A DNA stretch of 35,483 nucleotides from Bacteroidaceae bacterium (GTDB taxonomy: Bacteria; Bacteroidota; Bacteroidia; Bacteroidales; Bacteroidaceae), in assembly GCA_024401215.1 (NCBI GenBank), contig JAKSLL010000003.1, positions 68,389 through 103,871 of the forward strand, in the 5' to 3' direction. The notes under the pieces were generated by a model. It saw only the letters and a program-made list of their open reading frames with translations, had not been told where the DNA came from and made no database searches. Positions 1 through 7,683 of this stretch are shown here, one piece after another. Each line of letters opens with the position of its first letter. Positions within the stretch are counted from its first letter, which is position 1. Made by a program: the position numbers and the translations under genes.

Positions 1-769
1 TCCATGTCTTAGTGAGATTTGTTGGGATGTCGTTTGTTATGTATGATGTTGGGAGGTCTTCAGGATTTGTGATGTATATCTCGTCCTCGATACCGCCATT
101 TTCTCCCGACTTCATGAAATTATGCTGATAATAGAAGTGGAAGTTGTATTTGTCACCAAGATGCGAAGCCCAGGCAGAGGCGTTCATGAAAGATGTTGAC
201 AGGTTGTCGTAATATCCCTGTCCGTAAATGTAGTCGTATATTGCACCAAAGTTTGTTCTTTTGCCTGCATTGTTTGTGAATGTCACCTTGACATGATCTG
301 AGCCGGTAGTTTTTGAGCCATTCCAGTTATAGTTGATATTCATGAATGGTGACTTTGTGTTGTAGAAAAGGAAATGCTCAGTGTCAACAAAGAACATGTC
401 ATACAAGTCTGTAAACATGAAATTTGACATTTGCGGGCGGTCGAAGAATATGCGTGACATGCGTGGAGAACCCACATTGCCGAGGGTGTTATATTTACCT
501 TTTTCCCCTTCTGGAAGGTCTTTGTTCTGATATAGATGGCTGATGGTGTCAACCATGGCAGGTGTGATGTTGCCGTAGGTCTCGTCGATAGTCCATGCAT
601 ATACATCCACAGGGACAATCTTCTTTGACTTTGACGATGACACGGAATCAGGGCGAGAGTCCATGAGTCTGTCTGAATTTGTCTCTAACTCCGTGACAAT
701 GCGCTGTGCATCTGCAAATGAGATGAACACAGACAGGAGAATGTATGTTAGTAGTAGTTTTGTCTTCAA
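1..769 (-). CDS. Putative outer-membrane porin (Porin_10-like), 5' part only
   Basis: Amino-terminal 256 codons of an outer-membrane barrel; the rest lies beyond the window edge. The frame opens with a TTG codon at 769-767, because no ATG is available between it and an in-frame TAA 30 bases upstream. It encodes a signal peptide (hydrophobic LLLTYILLSVFISFADAQ) and then the start typical of the Bacteroidetes 'putative porin' family: a VPVDVYAWTIDE stretch, YGNITPAMVDT, then SPRMSRIFFDRP, followed by alternating aromatic/polar strands as in a beta-barrel. The frame is uninterrupted to base 1. It should sit in the outer membrane; the substrate is unknown. It follows two small genes in the same direction (1260-1910, 915-1178), perhaps as one unit. 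The family call is from recognition of the amino-terminal pattern and is fairly sure; the start codon is less sure. Confidence 0.72.
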   Translation of the reverse strand, partial: MKTKLLLTYILLSVFISFADAQRIVTELETNSDRLMDSRPDSVSSSKSKKIVPVDVYAWTIDETYGNITPAMVDTISHLYQNKDLPEGEKGKYNTLGNVGSPRMSRIFFDRPQMSNFMFTDLYDMFFVDTEHFLFYNTKSPFMNINYNWNGSKTTGSDHVKVTFTNNAGKRTNFGAIYDYIYGQGYYDNLSTSFMNASAWASHLGDKYNFHFYYQHNFMKSGENGGIEDEIYITNPEDLPTSYITNDIPTNLTKTW

Positions 770-836
770 AACAGTACTTTGAATTTTAATAAGTTACCGT
801 GTGTAAACCTTGCTTTTGCTGAGTGGCAGGGATGAA

Positions 837-883
837 GGCTTCAGTGTGGACACACATCAATCGGATGTGTTACGATGAAGCCT
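837..883 (-). repeat. Inverted repeat between the small membrane protein and the porin gene
   Basis: AGGCTTCA (837-844) pairs with TGAAGCCT (876-883), and an inner ACACATC pairs with GATGTGT, giving a long interrupted hairpin. There is no T-tract on either side, so it may be a processing or attenuation hairpin rather than a classical terminator. Confidence 0.45.
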
Positions 884-914
884 GTAGAGGCAGAGTGTGG
901 AGAGATGTGATGTG

Positions 915-1178
915 TTAGAACATAAAACGGAGGTAGAACTCGATAAGCTTGAGTACCACAGCGCCGAATCCTACGCTGAAGAAGAGGATTTTCTGGTCGG
1001 GCATAGCAAAATAGATGATAATTGCAGCTACGAAGCCAATCATGAAAATCCAGTTGAGCACTTTCCTTGCTGTCTTTATGCTGTCGGAAGACTTGCCCTT
1101 ATGCCATTTCTTTTTTGACTCGTTTTTGCTTTCTGCAAGAGCTTCTGCAATTATCTTGTCAACATCTTCTTGTTTCAT
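915..1178 (-). CDS. Small membrane protein, unknown function
   Basis: An 87-residue protein with a charged, probably helical amino terminus (Lys/Glu-rich, residues 1-38) and two close hydrophobic segments, about residues 43-60 (WIFMIGFVAAIIIYFAM) and 64-84. The likely topology is a cytoplasmic head on a two-helix membrane hairpin. I do not recognise the family. It lies 81 bases downstream of the DUF4468 gene and about 145 bases upstream of the porin start in the same direction. The opposite-strand frame over the same bases looks like a shadow, having no signal or domain. The coding call rests on the clear hydrophobic/charged layout. Confidence 0.6.
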   Translation of the reverse strand: MKQEDVDKIIAEALAESKNESKKKWHKGKSSDSIKTARKVLNWIFMIGFVAAIIIYFAMPDQKILFFSVGFGAVVLKLIEFYLRFMF

Positions 1179-1259
1179 TTGCGTTATTGTAATAAATTCA
1201 GGCTTTCAGTTTTCTCTTTCTGCCTGTCACTACGTTTTTTTGAATATACAATTAGTATG

Positions 1260-1910
1260 TTATTGAGCCATGATGGCTGCACTTATTTCTGCTTTGAGTT
1301 CAGTAACAAGGTCGATAGTTCTTATTCTGAATTTGCCTGGAATCTTGCGGAGCTCACCTTTCTTGTTAAGGCATTCCTTGTCGCTAATCCAATCTTCAGC
1401 CACGACTCTCACAAACTGTGATTCGCCTTGGTCAACATTGTATGATATGTTGCGGAGTTCAAAGTCCACTTTGCCGTCAGAAGCAGTAAGTGTCAGGGTG
1501 TAATAAACTTGTGTGTAGTTCTTTGCTAAGGTCTTTATCGAGAATATCAGTTCTTCTGCTCCTTGACATACAAACTTGCCGCTGTTCTTGTCTGCAGTTA
1601 TGACTTTTGAATACTCGATGTTCTTGAAGAAGTTTTCGTCAGTATAAAAGCCACGCACGGTGTTTGGCTCATATCTCAAGCTGGCCCACTGTGAGAGAGC
1701 TCTGAAAATGTCTGACTTGCTTTTTCCTGGCGCAGCAATGACATCCTTGAAAGCAATCTTACCGTCAATTTCTGGCACAAGACCTTTCTGGGCATAATAA
1801 GAAAGTTCTTGTCTTGCTTTTATATTCTTTTTTACTAAAAGGCCCTCGCTCTGTGCGTGCATCATGATAGGTAGGGCGATTGCAAATATTGCCAATAATA
1901 ATTTCTTCAT
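1260..1910 (-). CDS. Secreted DUF4468-like protein
   Basis: A 216-residue protein with a clear signal peptide (MKKLLLAIFAIALPIMMHAQ, cleavage after AQ). The mature part resembles the Bacteroidetes DUF4468 proteins, which have a TBP-like fold: an IAFKDVI beta strand, a helix with KSKSDIFRALSQWASLRY, a strand pair around KVITADKNSGKFVCQG, then YYTLTLTASDGKVDFELRNISY. The family has no known biochemical role and is thought to be periplasmic or surface exposed. A promoter-like box lies about 140 bases upstream. No lipobox cysteine is present. The family assignment is from pattern memory and could be wrong at the family level; that it is an exported small protein is firm. Confidence 0.7.
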   Translation of the reverse strand: MKKLLLAIFAIALPIMMHAQSEGLLVKKNIKARQELSYYAQKGLVPEIDGKIAFKDVIAAPGKSKSDIFRALSQWASLRYEPNTVRGFYTDENFFKNIEYSKVITADKNSGKFVCQGAEELIFSIKTLAKNYTQVYYTLTLTASDGKVDFELRNISYNVDQGESQFVRVVAEDWISDKECLNKKGELRKIPGKFRIRTIDLVTELKAEISAAIMAQ

Positions 1911-2050
1911 AATGTTCTGTCAATAATGGATTTATGTGCTCTATGCCACATCTAAATTCTTTTACTTAAGTGTGGAAGATTGTCTGCATGACCTTCATAG
2001 CAGCGCTTTCTGTATTGTGTTTTTTCTCTAATACATATTCTTTCACAATG

Positions 2051-2058
2051 CAAAGTTA
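2051..2058 (-). promoter_or_regulatory. -7 box of a Bacteroidetes promoter for the DUF4468 gene
   Basis: Read on the minus strand the bases are TAACTTTG, an exact TAnnTTTG -7 element. No good TTG is seen at the usual -33 distance, so this is a half match. It would give a leader of about 130 bases. Confidence 0.4.
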
Positions 2059-2197
2059 ATGCTTTCTTGCCTCATATTAAAATTATTAATCTTAAAACTT
2101 CTAAAATGCATGAATATGGAGTTGCTCATACATCAAATAATTTCTTTGGACAAAGTCTGCGTTGCTTGATATGCGCGATTACATCTGTTCTGAATGC

Positions 2198-2231
2198 ACA
2201 AAAAAAGGAGAAGCAGTTGAGCTCCTCCTTT
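2198..2231 (-). terminator. Intrinsic terminator after the Spy-like gene
   Basis: On the minus strand AAAGGAG (2231-2225) pairs with CTCCTTT (2210-2204) and a T-run follows. It is 50-80 bases past the stop of the gene at 2279-2788 and closes the sigma factor cluster. Confidence 0.75.
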
Positions 2232-2278
2232 AATAAGTGTCTATGTGATTTGCTAATTAGTTACTTGTAAGGCATCTG

Positions 2279-2788
2279 TTAAAATCCAGGTTGCATCCTT
2301 CTGTTTCCGTTGCCTTTTGGATTGAACATGTTTAGTGCTTCTCTCTTGAATCTCTCGTATGACATTCTTACGCCGAGAACCTTCTTCCAGGAGAGCACAT
2401 TATGGAATTTCTTGTAATAGCTCTGTTCAATCTTCTTCGATTCGACCTCCATCTCGGTAGAGAGGAGAAGGATTTTCTCGCAGTCTGCTTCTGTGAAGTT
2501 GAAGTCCTTCTTGCCTTTCATAATCATGGCATGCTGTTTCTCCATGAGTTTATGCTGCTTGTCGAGCATCTCGAAGAATAGGGGGAAGAACTTGTCTGCC
2601 TCCTGTGGTGTTAGTTTTGCCTGGCAGGTGATGAATTCCCTCATTCGCTTGTGGTACTCGTCAGGGCTGAACTCGCGTCGCTGGCTGTTGTCGGCACCAA
2701 AACGCTGAGGAGGTCTTCCTCCTTGAGGCTGCGCATAAGCACTTATGCTCATTGCCAGTATTGTTAATATGACAAGTATTTTGTTCAT
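2279..2788 (-). CDS. Periplasmic Spy/CpxP-like protein of a sigma factor cluster
   Basis: A 169-residue exported protein. The open frame extends upstream to 2941, but the start at 2788 gives a proper signal peptide (MNKILVILTILAMSISAYAQ) and avoids overlap with the anti-sigma gene. The mature part begins with a Pro/Gly/Arg-rich stretch and is then almost all charged helix: an ITCQAKLTPQEADKFFPLFFEM segment (about residues 52-73), resembling the LTxxQ helix of Spy/CpxP-type periplasmic chaperones and metal sensors, followed by KQHKLMEKQHAMIMKGKK. It is the third gene after an ECF sigma factor and its membrane partner, and is followed by a terminator. A role in envelope stress or metal sensing is inferred from this context; similarity to Spy is weak and by pattern only. 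Confidence 0.68.
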   Translation of the reverse strand: MNKILVILTILAMSISAYAQPQGGRPPQRFGADNSQRREFSPDEYHKRMREFITCQAKLTPQEADKFFPLFFEMLDKQHKLMEKQHAMIMKGKKDFNFTEADCEKILLLSTEMEVESKKIEQSYYKKFHNVLSWKKVLGVRMSYERFKREALNMFNPKGNGNRRMQPGF

Positions 2789-2906
2789 GTGATAATTTCT
2801 TTTTTGGATAATTATAATCAGTACTGTCGCCATCGTTTTTTTTGCCGGCGAGACAGTGGTGTTTATCTGCTGTGTAACAAACTGCGGAAAGTTATTAGAC
2901 TGTTGC

Positions 2907-3305
2907 TTAGTAGCCTTCACCTGAGAGATAGCAGTACACATCCCCGTGATCTACCATAGAGTAGTTCATCAAATCCTCAAAGTAATCTTCGTCTGTGTAT
3001 TCTGCTGTGTATTCTTTTTCTGCATCAGATGTGATTGATGATTTTGGAAGGAACTTAAAAGATATTACAGCAACAAGGGCTACACAAGCGGCAATCGATA
3101 CGATTTTTATCCATTTGCTGCTCTTGTTTGCATTGATATCAATCACCTTGGCTGTATTCTCCTTTTGTGGAGCCTCCACAGAAATCTCATCTTCTGGAAT
3201 CTGATTCATTATACGAGCTGTAAGACCGTCGAAATATTCGTCAGAAACCTTGAATGGATATCTGTCGCCATTTGCTTTTATTATGTTCAAATCTTTGTTA
3301 CTCAT
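2907..3305 (-). CDS. Putative membrane-bound anti-sigma factor
   Basis: A 132-residue protein with a cytoplasmic amino-terminal part (about residues 1-60, with helix YFDGLTARIMNQIPEDEIS), one transmembrane helix (about residues 65-86, WIKIVSIAACVALVAVISF) and a short, very acidic, Tyr/Asp-rich periplasmic tail (EYTDEDYFEDLMNYSMVDHGDVY). It follows the ECF sigma gene by 151 bases. The size, topology and position fit a Bacteroidetes anti-sigma factor that holds the sigma factor at the membrane; no zinc motif is visible, so this is not a ZAS-type protein. An AGGAG lies 5-6 bases before the ATG, which is unusual in this phylum and supports the start. The call rests mainly on synteny. Confidence 0.65.
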   Translation of the reverse strand: MSNKDLNIIKANGDRYPFKVSDEYFDGLTARIMNQIPEDEISVEAPQKENTAKVIDINANKSSKWIKIVSIAACVALVAVISFKFLPKSSITSDAEKEYTAEYTDEDYFEDLMNYSMVDHGDVYCYLSGEGY

Positions 3306-3456
3306 ATTTTCTCCTGTTAGTTAATCTTTTGACTTGTTAGTTATTGATTGGTTTAAAGTAATTGTTTTTTTATTGTAAATATGTGTTGATATTGAATTGT
3401 ATTTTCTCAATAGATTATTGTTGTTGTTGAAGAATGCTCTTCAGTACCTGTCATTT

Positions 3457-4008
3457 TTATTCTTTCGACTTCACGAAATTGGTTATTTTCTCTACAGCTA
3501 AATGATATGAGGCTTTGAGGGCTCCTACACTTGTTCCTACAAGGTTTGATATTTCCTCATATTTTAAGTCATCAAAGTATTTCATGCAGAACACTTGTTT
3601 TTGTTTTGCAGGGAGTGTGGATATTGCCTGCTGAAGAAGCCCTTGCGCTTCGTCCCCGTCAAAATAGTCATCTGCGATGAATGTTGACTGCCCAACAAAG
3701 TCTTCGTCGTCAATCGATGTCTGCTGCCTTCTCTGCTTCAAGAATGTTATGGATTCATTGTAAGCGATTCTGTAAAGCCATGTGGATAATGCAGAGTCGC
3801 CTTTGAAGTTGTCAACGCCTTTCCACGCTTTGATGAATGTGTTTTGAAGCACATCGTCTGTGTCTTCGTGATTTTGGAGCAAGTGGTGTATTTGCCAATA
3901 GAGCTGACGTGAATAGCCATTTACCATGTCCTCAAAAGCCTTGCGCTTTGTCTGAGGGTATTTGAGCCTGGTCATTATGTCTTGTTCGTTAATCTTAGTC
4001 ATCTTCAA
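3457..4008 (-). CDS. ECF-type RNA polymerase sigma factor
   Basis: A 183-residue sigma-70 family protein without regions 1 and 3, the normal size for ECF sigma factors. Region 2 covers about residues 20-95, with the core-binding DTDDVLQNTFIKAWKG motif and the promoter-melting helix LSTWLYRIAYNESITFLKQRR. Region 4 covers about residues 125-178, with LPAKQKQVFCMKYFDDLKYEEIS and a recognition helix VGTSVGALKASYHLAVEKI. It should direct polymerase to a small stress regulon, probably including its own operon. Downstream in the same direction are a probable membrane anti-sigma protein and a Spy-like periplasmic protein. No housekeeping TAnnTTTG box is seen upstream, which fits autoregulation. Confidence 0.93.
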   Translation of the reverse strand: MKMTKINEQDIMTRLKYPQTKRKAFEDMVNGYSRQLYWQIHHLLQNHEDTDDVLQNTFIKAWKGVDNFKGDSALSTWLYRIAYNESITFLKQRRQQTSIDDEDFVGQSTFIADDYFDGDEAQGLLQQAISTLPAKQKQVFCMKYFDDLKYEEISNLVGTSVGALKASYHLAVEKITNFVKSKE

Positions 4009-4099
4009 CTCTTTGGAAAAACCTAACTCCTATATTCTATTGTTTTGACTTGTGTCTGTTATAAAGGTTTAATTTTGAATGCAGAAGTTAATTGTTATG

Positions 4100-4139
4100 A
4101 AAAAAATAAGTGCAGACTTCTTTATAGATGTCTACACTT
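4100..4139 (-). terminator. Intrinsic terminator after the T9SS-tail protein
   Basis: On the minus strand AAGTGTAGAC (4139-4130) pairs with GTCTGCACTT (4117-4108), one mismatch, followed by ATTTTTTT. It separates the gene at 4201-4527 from the sigma factor gene. Confidence 0.75.
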
Positions 4140-4200
4140 TGAAGTATTGGTTAGATTTTAGATTTTATCATGTTAAGTATAGCAAATCTATTCATCTCAG

Positions 4201-4527
4201 CTATCGTAAGTAAATTTTACGAGTGTACTTGCCAACCTTGACAATATAATATCCTCTTTGGAAAGAAGACATGTCAATTGACTTTGACTGTGACTCAATC
4301 TTCTGAGTGTACACCTTTTCTCCGGTAATGCTGAAAATCTCTATAGTCATACCTTCTGCGTTCTTGACACGAAGATTTGATTCGTTTATTGCTATATGGA
4401 TTTGATTCTGCTCTGTTTCTATTTGTGAGCGAAAGAATTCTTCCGCATGCATCACAACTGGCATAGATGTGATAATTGCGAATAGAAGGACTTTTAATAT
4501 AGTATGTAAAGACTTGGTCATGTTCAA
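4201..4527 (-). CDS. Very small exported protein consisting mostly of a T9SS-like C-terminal domain
   Basis: A 108-residue protein with a signal peptide (about residues 1-28, ending VVMHA) and only some 20 residues of linker before a complete carboxy-terminal sorting-like domain: EIFSITGEKVYTQK, then SIDMSSFQRGYYIVKVGKYTRKIYLR. In the type IX secretion tail family the hallmarks are a strand with a G-x-x-V, an L/F-x-x-G-x-Y-x-V-K turn and a final basic beta strand; all three are seen. Such tails usually follow a large passenger domain, which is absent here. It could be a free-standing tail-like protein or a remnant of a larger gene. A good promoter at 4544-4574 and a terminator after the stop suggest an expressed single gene. 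Confidence 0.75.
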   Translation of the reverse strand: MNMTKSLHTILKVLLFAIITSMPVVMHAEEFFRSQIETEQNQIHIAINESNLRVKNAEGMTIEIFSITGEKVYTQKIESQSKSIDMSSFQRGYYIVKVGKYTRKIYLR

Positions 4528-4543
4528 TATTGATTTTATTGAG

Positions 4544-4574
4544 CAAAATTATATATTTTTTATTAGCAAACCAA
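4544..4574 (-). promoter_or_regulatory. Promoter of the T9SS-tail mini-protein gene
   Basis: On the minus strand TTG (4574-4572), 20 bases, then TAATTTTG (4551-4544), a full Bacteroidetes -33/-7 pair. The transcript would start about 10 bases before the ATG, an unusually short leader. Confidence 0.6.
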
Positions 4575-4602
4575 ATTTTTTTCAAAAAAAGTGAGTCTTT
4601 AC

Positions 4603-4656
4603 ACAATAAAAAACCAGAAAGAACGATGTGCATCGTCCTTTCTGGTTTTTTATTGT
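4603..4656 (-). terminator. Strong, probably bidirectional terminator after the PpiD-like gene
   Basis: A near-perfect inverted repeat: ACAATAAAAAACCAGAAAG pairs with its complement, and an inner ACGATG pairs with CATCGT around a 2-base loop. A- and T-tracts on both sides let it work in either direction. It lies just past the stop of the gene at 4679. Confidence 0.85.
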
Positions 4657-4678
4657 AATATTGTTTGAATTCTTTTGA

Positions 4679-6826
4679 TTAGAAGAATTTGTAGCGGTTG
4701 TCCTGTACATCTGCTTTGAGGTAGAGTGTAGTGAGGATGCTGCTTGTTGCGAGACGGAAGTTGTTCATTGCTGCAGAAGCCTGTTCTGATTTAGCATCGA
4801 ACTTCTCAGAAGTCTTTGTCTTGTCAATAACCTTAAGCATGTAAACGCCCTTGTTGCCCTTGAATGCGCTTGCAAATGCGCCCTTGGCAGTCTTTGCAGC
4901 AGCTGCGCCTACGAGAGGCTCTGAAGCGCCAGTTGCAGCAATGTATGATGGGTTGTTGAAAGAGACATGCTTGATTGTGTCAACAACAACGTCTTTCATC
5001 TTCTTTGCATCGTCAATGCTCTTAGCAGCCTTTGCTGACTCGTAGATCTTTTCAATCTTCTTGTCGTTCTTGATTTCTGCAGTAAGAGTTTCCTTGATCT
5101 TATCTACTGGACGGTATCCTACCTTGTTGATGTTTGTGAGGATTACAAGGAGAAGGTGGTCATTGCTTCCGCACTCATAAAGCTGAGAAACATCGCCCTC
5201 TTTTGCTTCGTCAAATACCCACTTCAAAGCGTCTCTTGTAGAGTGGATGTTTGCAATTCCGTGAGCTTCTTTAGCAATGTCATCGATAGGACGAACTACA
5301 TAATCGTTCTTTGATGCATTATCCTCAATCTGCTTTAATGTTTTGTTCTCTGCTACGAAAGAAGAGAATTTGTTGTATGCCTCGCTGTAAGTTTCATCAG
5401 AGAACTTAAGCTCTTTAACTACTGATGCAACATTGTACTTTGTTACAGGATTTGCAGTCTTGAGAACCTGAAGGATAACTGTACCATTGTCGAGCTTGAG
5501 CTTCTTAGTCTCACCTGCGCTCATACCGTAGAGAGTAGAAACGAAAGAGCTGTTGTCTGCGTCAAGAGCAGCGTTCTGGAACTGTGAAGAAGCAATCCAT
5601 GTAGAGTCGCCTTCCTGATTGTATTTCTTTGCAATCTCCTTGAATGATGCGCCAGAAGCAATAGCTTTCACAATACTGTCAGCCTTGTTTGCGATGTCTG
5701 CTTCGTCTTTTCCGATTACGCCGATCTGGCGGTAGAGAACAGAATCTGCCTGTGTTGTCTTGCCTAAGAGCTTATAAGTATAATATGTGTTAGTCATTCC
5801 ATCATATACTGTGTTTGCTACTGTTCCAACAGCAGCAGAATCAAGTACAGCAGAAATCATTGTTGGGAATGCTTCCTTTGTCTTGTAAATATCAGTATAT
5901 GGTACAAGAGATGAAGACTGGCGAACAACATTACCGGCTTCTGTGTTTGTTGTTGCTTTGGCAAGGTTTGCTGCTGCTGCTGAAACTTCGCCTTCGATTG
6001 TCTTCTTGTCTTTATCGCTTGCAGTTACATGAACATCGATGATTTTTATGTCACGGCTTTCTACAAACTGCTTGTACTTTTCTTTGTCTTCTTTGTACTT
6101 GTTGTTGATTTCCTCATCGCTGACTTTTATGTCGTCATCCTTAACAGAACTTGCTGGGATTGAAGCAAGAAGGATTTCTGACTCTTCTGCACGTCCTTCG
6201 AAAGAAAGCTTTGCTTCTTCTGGGTTTGAAAGGAAGCAGTTAGAAAGGAGAACCTGATACTTCTGAACAAGTATCTGGTCGCGAATCTGACGCTGAGCGA
6301 ACATGTAATACTTGTAAATCTTTGTGTAACTTTCAGGAATCTGAGAACCTGCATCCTTGAGCTTCTTGTATTCGCTGAGGAATGTGTTGACCATTGAGTA
6401 GTCGTATCTGCCTGTCTGCTGGTTCATGAAAATTGGAACTTGAAGCGCCTGGCTGTATCCGCTCTTCAAGATTTCGGAAACCTCCTCGTCTGTTACTGAG
6501 ATACCAACCTCATCGCATTCTTTTTTGATGAGCTCTGACTGAACATGGTTCTGCCATGCCTCGTCTTTGATACGGTTAAGTTCGTCCTCGCTGAACGAGC
6601 TCTTCTGCTGTACGATCTCGTAATATGTCTGGAGATCGTCAATCATTTTTTGGTAATCCTGGATTGATACCGTTTTGCCGTCAACCTCTCCGACCTGCTG
6701 GCCAGAGTGCTGGAAAAATGTCTCAAGGCCTCGGAACAAGTCACCTGCAACGAACAGGAACAAGGCGATAGCGATGATAGTAACAAGGAGAACTCCCCTT
6801 TTTCTGATACTTTGTAATGCTGCCAT
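4679..6826 (-). CDS. ppiD: PpiD/SurA-like periplasmic peptidyl-prolyl isomerase
   Basis: A 715-residue membrane-anchored folding factor. A single transmembrane helix (about residues 12-33, VLLVTIIAIALFLFVAGDLF) anchors it in the inner membrane. A SurA_N-like helical domain follows (about residues 35-230, with GEVDGKTVSIQDYQKMI and DEAWQNHVQSELIKKECDEVGI). A degenerate PPIC/rotamase-like domain sits around residues 345-450 (RQIGVIGKDEADI, GASFKEIAKKYNQEGDSTW, GMSAGETKKLKLDNG). The carboxy half is a second, more divergent helical/rotamase-like segment. Length and order match the large Bacteroidetes PpiD proteins. It should help outer-membrane proteins fold after Sec export. It has its own terminator downstream and TAnnTTTG-type boxes upstream. 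The gene symbol is by family resemblance. Confidence 0.88.
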   Translation of the reverse strand: MAALQSIRKRGVLLVTIIAIALFLFVAGDLFRGLETFFQHSGQQVGEVDGKTVSIQDYQKMIDDLQTYYEIVQQKSSFSEDELNRIKDEAWQNHVQSELIKKECDEVGISVTDEEVSEILKSGYSQALQVPIFMNQQTGRYDYSMVNTFLSEYKKLKDAGSQIPESYTKIYKYYMFAQRQIRDQILVQKYQVLLSNCFLSNPEEAKLSFEGRAEESEILLASIPASSVKDDDIKVSDEEINNKYKEDKEKYKQFVESRDIKIIDVHVTASDKDKKTIEGEVSAAAANLAKATTNTEAGNVVRQSSSLVPYTDIYKTKEAFPTMISAVLDSAAVGTVANTVYDGMTNTYYTYKLLGKTTQADSVLYRQIGVIGKDEADIANKADSIVKAIASGASFKEIAKKYNQEGDSTWIASSQFQNAALDADNSSFVSTLYGMSAGETKKLKLDNGTVILQVLKTANPVTKYNVASVVKELKFSDETYSEAYNKFSSFVAENKTLKQIEDNASKNDYVVRPIDDIAKEAHGIANIHSTRDALKWVFDEAKEGDVSQLYECGSNDHLLLVILTNINKVGYRPVDKIKETLTAEIKNDKKIEKIYESAKAAKSIDDAKKMKDVVVDTIKHVSFNNPSYIAATGASEPLVGAAAAKTAKGAFASAFKGNKGVYMLKVIDKTKTSEKFDAKSEQASAAMNNFRLATSSILTTLYLKADVQDNRYKFF

Positions 6827-6887
6827 TTTTATTATTATTTATTTTTTATTTATTTTCTTGTATATTCACAAAAATACAGAGTTATCC

Positions 6888-6920
6888 CAAAGGTATAACT
6901 CGCAATTGTGAGCAAAATTA
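6888..6920 (-). promoter_or_regulatory. Promoter-like boxes upstream of the PpiD-like gene
   Basis: On the minus strand TACCTTTG (6895-6888) and TAATTTTG (6920-6913) are both exact TAnnTTTG -7 elements. For the nearer one a TTG lies 17 bases further upstream, slightly short of ideal. The leader would be about 55 bases. Confidence 0.5.
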
Positions 6921-6924
6921 CGAA

Positions 6925-6962
6925 AAAAAACTGACCTAACATTTATGTTGGCCAGTTTTTTT
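6925..6962 (-). terminator. Intrinsic terminator after lptC
   Basis: AAAAAACTG (6925-6933) pairs with CAGTTTTTT (6953-6961), with inner CC/GG and AACA/TGTT pairs around small bulges. The T-run on the minus strand follows the stop of the LptC gene and insulates it from the PpiD-like gene. Confidence 0.75.
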
Positions 6963-6989
6963 ATTATTACTATGTGTTTTTAAGCGATT

Positions 6990-7640
6990 TTACTCGTGCT
7001 TTTGGTCGTCTTGGCTGTTTTCCTGCGTTTGACTTTCCATGATGTTTGGGTCAGGAACAGGCTCTTCTTCTATTTCCTTGAGAGGGAATTCGCCCTTTGA
7101 AGAATGGATGATATAGTCTGTCATTTGCTCGTTTGAACTGAAATTATATCCTGACAGTTTTCTTGTTTCACCATCAATTTCCATATATCTCTCAGAGTAT
7201 ATTCTGTGAGAGTATCCATCCCAGTAAAGCAGGGAGGTCTTGAAAGTCTCTCCTTTGAGGTTTTTCACAAGTACTCTTCCTCGTAGTTCCCAGAGTCTTT
7301 TCTCATCATAGTAGTAAGCCGTGTCGCATGAGATGAACGCGTCAACTTTATATGACTCATTGAATCGTTCTATAAATAGCCCTTTCTCAAAAGCCTGATA
7401 CGGAGGTGTTTTTTTGTCATACATCAGCCATTCTTCTGCTATAATCTTATATCGGATTATTCCAGAGTCTGATATTAGTGAACTGACACCTTCGGTTCTT
7501 AAAAAGGGTAGGGAATCACGCTCGCCTATATCTGGCCCTTCTTTTTTGCTATTGTTATCGCAAGATTGAAGAGACAACAACATTGCAGCAGTCAATGCGA
7601 CTGCTGCAATGCTGAATATATGCGAGAATGATAATTTCAT
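6990..7640 (-). CDS. lptC: LPS export ABC transporter periplasmic protein LptC
   Basis: A 216-residue lipoprotein; the lipobox LSLQSC puts the lipid on Cys27, whereas proteobacterial LptC keeps a transmembrane helix. The mature part carries the LptC/OstA-type beta-jellyroll: FLRTEGVSSLISDSGIIRYKIIAEEW (SDSG motif about residues 57-60), PPYQAFEKGLFIERF, AYYYDEKRLWELRGRVLVKN, the family's W-x-L-x-G-x-V segment, and GETFKTSLLYWD. LptC passes lipopolysaccharide from the LptBFG ABC transporter to the periplasmic LptA bridge. It is 43 bases downstream of the TPR gene and probably cotranscribed with it; a terminator follows. The acidic, Gln-rich tail (about residues 188-216) looks disordered. Confidence 0.88.
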   Translation of the reverse strand: MKLSFSHIFSIAAVALTAAMLLSLQSCDNNSKKEGPDIGERDSLPFLRTEGVSSLISDSGIIRYKIIAEEWLMYDKKTPPYQAFEKGLFIERFNESYKVDAFISCDTAYYYDEKRLWELRGRVLVKNLKGETFKTSLLYWDGYSHRIYSERYMEIDGETRKLSGYNFSSNEQMTDYIIHSSKGEFPLKEIEEEPVPDPNIMESQTQENSQDDQKHE

Positions 7641-7683
7641 TGAAATGAAAATGTGTATTATATAAAGGCTTCAAACCTTCGAT

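Noticed and set aside
2067-2270. Plus-strand frame in the gap before the Spy-like gene
   Set aside because: It runs through a minus-strand terminator and has no coding features.
2789-2941. Upstream extension of the Spy-like gene by 51 codons
   Set aside because: It would overlap the end of the anti-sigma gene and place a normal signal peptide in the interior; the ATG at 2788 is better.
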